Position numbers and translations under genes: made by a program. Shown in pieces: positions 6,701 through 8,641 of a stretch of 8,641 nt of DNA. The stretch is from positions 1 to 8,641 of the forward strand of contig JBBSEZ010000421.1 of assembly GCA_038239195.1 (NCBI GenBank). The letters are read 5' to 3'. The notes beneath the pieces are model-generated. The model was not told the DNA's origin. It saw only the letters and a list, made by a program, of their open reading frames with translations, and searched no databases. Positions within the stretch are counted from its first letter, which is position 1; every line of letters starts with the position of its first letter. This DNA comes from JBBSEZ01 sp038239195. GTDB taxonomy: Bacteria > Planctomycetota > Planctomycetia > Gemmatales > Gemmataceae.

Positions 6701-6774
6701 GACCGGCAGGAACAAGCCTATCCGTAGGACGGCCCTCCCGAGCCGTCCTACAGGGAGGCGTCTTCCTACCGGTC
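6701..6774. repeat. Nested palindromic element with a GGACGGC core
   Basis: The inner stem GTAGGACGGC/GCCGTCCTAC (6724-6733 and 6742-6751) is 10 bp and perfect, and is related to the repeats at 3485-3573. It is enclosed by GACCGGcAGGAA (6701-6712) pairing with TTCCTaCCGGTC (6763-6774), a 12-bp outer stem with one mismatch. Further out, AATAAGG (6693-6699) faces CCTTATT (6787-6793). It lies 63 nt after the end of the 6838-7572 gene on the minus strand and could help end transcription, although no T tract follows. Confidence 0.55.
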
Positions 6775-6783
6775 ACCTAACCG
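6770..6783. repeat. Stem-loop repeat with TAGGTG loop (inverted orientation), copy 3
   Basis: On the minus strand this reads CGGT-TAGGTG-ACCG. It has the same 6-nt loop as the copy at 6522-6539 on a different but still complementary 4-bp stem. It overlaps the outer arm of the nested element at 6701-6774. Confidence 0.4.
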
Positions 6784-6837
6784 CGTCCTTATTATCTTTG
6801 CCAAGGCCGGCATGATGATCTGATGGGACGCGACTCC

Positions 6838-7572
6838 TCAGCCCCTTGACCGACGCCACATCAGCACCGCGACCCCGGTGAGGACGACGAGGGCCGCCCC
6901 GACGCCTAGCATGAAGTAGCCGCAACGAACGCCGTATTCCGCGGCCCGCAGTCTCTTGTCCGTCAGTGCCAGATGCTCGGACAGGTCCCTGCGGAACGCA
7001 TCGCGGGCCTGGCCACGGTCGGTCTTGTCGTCCAGGACGATCGCGAAAAGGCCCTCAGCAGAGGCCACCACCTTGTCGATCTTGGTGTCGATCCCGACAG
7101 GCTCGTCGATGATACCGAGAACCGACTTCTTCGCCTCCGTCGTGATGCGCTCGGCCTTTTGTTCCTCGCCCTTCAATCGCTCCAATTCCGCCGGTCGCGC
7201 CTTTTTCTCGACGACCTCCATGAAGAGACGTTTATGAAACAAGGCATTCCGAATGCGGCCGCCCAACTCGCCGATCCGCTCGGACGCACCTCTCACCATT
7301 TCCCGCCGCGTCTCGGCCCTCATTTTGTCGTGATGATGAACCGAGGCCGCCCCGACCCCGAGGTTACCGAGCATCAGGAGCACGACGGGCCCGCGGTAGC
7401 CGCTGCGCTTGACCAAGGTCGCGGCGGCCAGTCCCGGCAGGAAGCCGACAACGGCGGTGGTCATGACCACGTCGTAGAGGTTGTCGCGGAAATCGGTGCC
7501 GTAAGCCAACGCGAATACCTCCGCGCACCAGACCGCGGCTAGTATGGCATGGACCAGGTAGTAATTCAGCAA
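6838..7572 (-). CDS. Hypothetical membrane protein with a long charged central region
   Basis: This 244-residue protein belongs to no family I recognise. Hydrophobic stretches at about 5-24, 35-54, 60-78 and 216-238 are likely membrane helices. Between them, residues about 80-215 are charged and mostly helical in character (for example AELERLKGEEQKAERITTEAKK), with a possible coiled coil. The chain ends in the basic tail WRRSRG. The likely start is a TTG at 7572, inside the last codons of the upstream gene (7-nt overlap). AAGGGG sits about nine bases upstream, and the next in-frame ATG (codon 38) would remove the first hydrophobic helix. The overlap points to translational coupling, with both proteins acting in the membrane. 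The layout, with a soluble coiled domain between membrane anchors, could suit a sensor or scaffold, but there is no direct evidence for a function. Confidence 0.8.
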   Translation of the reverse strand: MLNYYLVHAILAAVWCAEVFALAYGTDFRDNLYDVVMTTAVVGFLPGLAAATLVKRSGYRGPVVLLMLGNLGVGAASVHHHDKMRAETRREMVRGASERIGELGGRIRNALFHKRLFMEVVEKKARPAELERLKGEEQKAERITTEAKKSVLGIIDEPVGIDTKIDKVVASAEGLFAIVLDDKTDRGQARDAFRRDLSEHLALTDKRLRAAEYGVRCGYFMLGVGAALVVLTGVAVLMWRRSRG

Positions 7573-8240
7573 GGGCCCATCCCCTTTGTGACTTGCCCGT
7601 GGAGTAGGGCCGCGGAACGGGAACGAGAGAGCAACTTCTCATAGTGGTGCAAGAAAAGCAGCCCCAGAACCGCGACTGCAATAAGTGCCATGTTCGGAAG
7701 GATGAGCAGACCGATACAAACAACAATAGTAGCGCACGCGACCCAGAGCCCGATCACCGTGATCGCGTACCATTGGAGGGGCTCATCGTTCACCTGCCGC
7801 GCAAAGCGCCTCAGAAACTCTACAAACGATATCCAGCCGGCAACGCAAGCGATGAGCCCAATCAACCCCACGATACTGGGCATTGAGGCCATGCCGAACA
7901 AGCCTAACTGCAGATCGACGGCGGCCAGACCAACGAGGCCGATGCCCGCACAAGATAGCATTGCGGCACTTACTGCGTAAGGTCGCAGCACACCCCATCT
8001 GAGCGGTAACCGACAGCAAAGAAACCTTCCGATGAGATCGAGAACGCATCCTGGTAGAAGATAAAACGGAGTAACCGTCAGGAATTTGGGATCTTCCGCG
8101 ATGTTTCGTCGCTGCGAAATGGCCTCGCTGAAGGCCAGAATTGGCAGAATTGCTCCAAGGACCAGAAGCCAGAACCCAATCCGCACGAGAAGTAACCCCA
8201 CAGTTAATGGTCGGGGCGCAGCGTTGCTCTCCTCGCTCAT
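7566..8240 (-). CDS. Hypothetical polytopic membrane protein
   Basis: The protein has 224 residues and about six predicted membrane helices, at roughly 13-37, 54-76, 88-108, 114-140, 156-181 and 183-200. A short polar N-terminus (MSEESNAAPRP) precedes the first helix. A basic patch (RLPLRWGVLRP, 77-87) and FVEFLRRFARQV (139-150) form loops. I recognise no family motif, and no enzymatic residues stand out. The frame stays open upstream to 8633, but that extension is Pro/Arg/Gly-rich and reads through an inverted repeat. I therefore chose the ATG at 8240, which has AGAGGG about eight bases before it. The 3' end overlaps the next gene by 7 nt, so the two are probably co-translated as a membrane-protein pair. 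Base composition is lower in GC than the clpC genes, with stretches such as GATACAAACAACAATAG on the plus strand. Confidence 0.82.
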   Translation of the reverse strand: MSEESNAAPRPLTVGLLLVRIGFWLLVLGAILPILAFSEAISQRRNIAEDPKFLTVTPFYLLPGCVLDLIGRFLCCRLPLRWGVLRPYAVSAAMLSCAGIGLVGLAAVDLQLGLFGMASMPSIVGLIGLIACVAGWISFVEFLRRFARQVNDEPLQWYAITVIGLWVACATIVVCIGLLILPNMALIAVAVLGLLFLHHYEKLLSRSRSAALLHGQVTKGMGPC

Positions 8241-8246
8241 CGGTAT

Positions 8247-8252
8247 GCCCTC
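8247..8252 (-). promoter_or_regulatory. Shine-Dalgarno-like site that decides the start of the 224-residue membrane protein
   Basis: On the minus strand AGAGGG lies about seven bases before the ATG at 8240. Its presence just ahead of a typical polar-then-hydrophobic N-terminus supports this start over the longer frame beginning near 8633. Confidence 0.5.
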
Positions 8253-8272
8253 TGTGGCCGAACTCGCGATTA

Positions 8273-8291
8273 GTGTGCGAGCCCCGCACAC
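8273..8291. other. Perfect palindrome upstream of the membrane-protein operon
   Basis: GTGTGCG (8273-8279) and CGCACAC (8285-8291) form a 7-bp stem with the loop AGCCC. It ends 33 nt upstream of the start codon and is followed on the minus strand by TAATCGC. It could be a repressor site or a leader hairpin. No regulator is encoded in the window. Confidence 0.35.
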
Positions 8292-8511
8292 CATTCCGGG
8301 CCGGGGCGACACCCCGTTAGCCGGCCGAAGGGCCATGCTAGCGACCCGGCGAACGCCCTGCAATGGTGCGCCAGCCGAATGTGCGAGGACGCGGACGGGG
8401 CAGGCGTGGCCGGTTGGCCCCCGGGGCCCCCTCGATCTAGTCCGGCCGTGACCCGCAGACGACCGGGCGGTCCGCCCCGCGGGCCGGCACCCCCTGCCGC
8501 CGAACGCAATG

Positions 8512-8590
8512 GAATCTATGCTGCGTGGTCCGCGCGGAGAGACCGTGTCCATGCCGAAGCCGTGCCTCGCGGACCACGCAGCATAGATTC
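8512..8590. repeat. Perfect 23-bp inverted repeat around a 33-nt centre
   Basis: The left arm at 8512-8534 begins GAATCTATGCTGCGTGGTCC. The right arm at 8568-8590 is its exact reverse complement. The 33-nt centre (8535-8567) is unique within the window. Both arms are perfect and mixed in composition, so chance pairing is very unlikely. It could be a small palindromic mobile element (MITE-like), a large stem-loop RNA, or a terminator between genes. It belongs to neither of the other repeat families in the window. Confidence 0.75.
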
Positions 8591-8641
8591 TGGTTGAACT
8601 TACCCGCCTGGGGGGCCTCTCCCCTGGGGGCATTCAATCCA

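Larger units (their letters stand above)
6043..6837. other. Long intergenic region with several stem-loop repeats and no convincing gene
   Basis: About 800 bp separate the ClpC paralogue from the end of the membrane-protein pair. Open frames exist on both strands, but they overlap each other, are rich in Pro, Arg, Gly and Ala, and show no family motif or good start. What the region does contain is a series of short perfect palindromes at 6203-6224, 6409-6424, 6522-6539, 6724-6751 and 6770-6783, plus a possible promoter near 6141-6169. It looks like a collection point for dispersed palindromic repeats. Confidence 0.6.
8241..8641. other. Intergenic region upstream of the membrane-protein pair
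   Basis: I see no convincing gene in this stretch. Open frames on both strands are very rich in Pro, Gly, Arg and Ala. A frame on each strand reads IYAAWSAR only because of the inverted repeat at 8512-8590. The region holds that repeat, the palindrome at 8273-8291 and, presumably, the promoter of the downstream operon, which I could not place with confidence. Confidence 0.55.

Noticed and set aside
8241..8633. N-terminal extension of the 224-residue membrane protein to 8633
   Set aside because: The extension is Pro/Arg/Gly-rich and spans an inverted repeat. The ATG at 8240 has a ribosome site and a sensible membrane-protein N-terminus.
8379..8637. Short open frames on both strands containing IYAAWSAR
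   Set aside because: The same peptide appears on both strands only because of the 23-bp inverted repeat, so it is not evidence of a gene.

Overview
The window is high-GC bacterial DNA, and every gene I can support lies on the minus strand. It resembles a planctomycete, probably of the Gemmata group. That placement is an inference from the GC-rich composition, the roomy intergenic spaces full of short GGACGGCT/AGCCGTCC-type palindromes, and stand-alone clpC genes with no clpP, ctsR or mcsAB beside them. It is not proven.

Layout in the direction of transcription, from high to low coordinates. (1) 8241-8641 is intergenic. It holds a perfect 23-bp inverted repeat around a 33-nt centre and a smaller palindrome. 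(2) 7566-8240 and 6838-7572 are two hypothetical membrane proteins that overlap by 7 nt and probably form an operon. (3) 6043-6837 is about 800 bp without a convincing gene, carrying several stem-loop repeats. (4) 3610-6042 is a full-length ClpC paralogue whose second ATPase domain has lost its key catalytic residues. (5) 3107-3609 is intergenic and has a block of nested palindromes. (6) 587-3106 is a canonical ClpC (Hsp100/AAA+ unfoldase), followed by a clear intrinsic terminator. (7) 1-424 is the start of a gene for a CBM48-like (AMPK glycogen-binding type) domain fused to an endonuclease/exonuclease/phosphatase-family domain. It runs off the window.

The main point of interest is the clpC pair. 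The intact ClpC should form hexamers that unfold substrates for ClpP. The second copy keeps the N-terminal adaptor-binding domain (112 of 140 residues identical), an intact D1 Walker A and the UVR-type middle region. In D2 it has lost the Walker A Lys, the Walker B Asp, the sensor-1 Asn, the arginine finger and the conserved pore tyrosine. Its D1 pore loop and D1 Walker B are also changed, and it has 13 cysteines against 2. The frame is open over 810 codons, so it looks like a maintained pseudo-ATPase rather than a decaying pseudogene. It may act as a regulatory partner, a decoy for adaptors, or a subunit of mixed ClpC hexamers. A 124-bp stretch in the N-domain differs at only 4 positions between the two genes, which suggests recent gene conversion.
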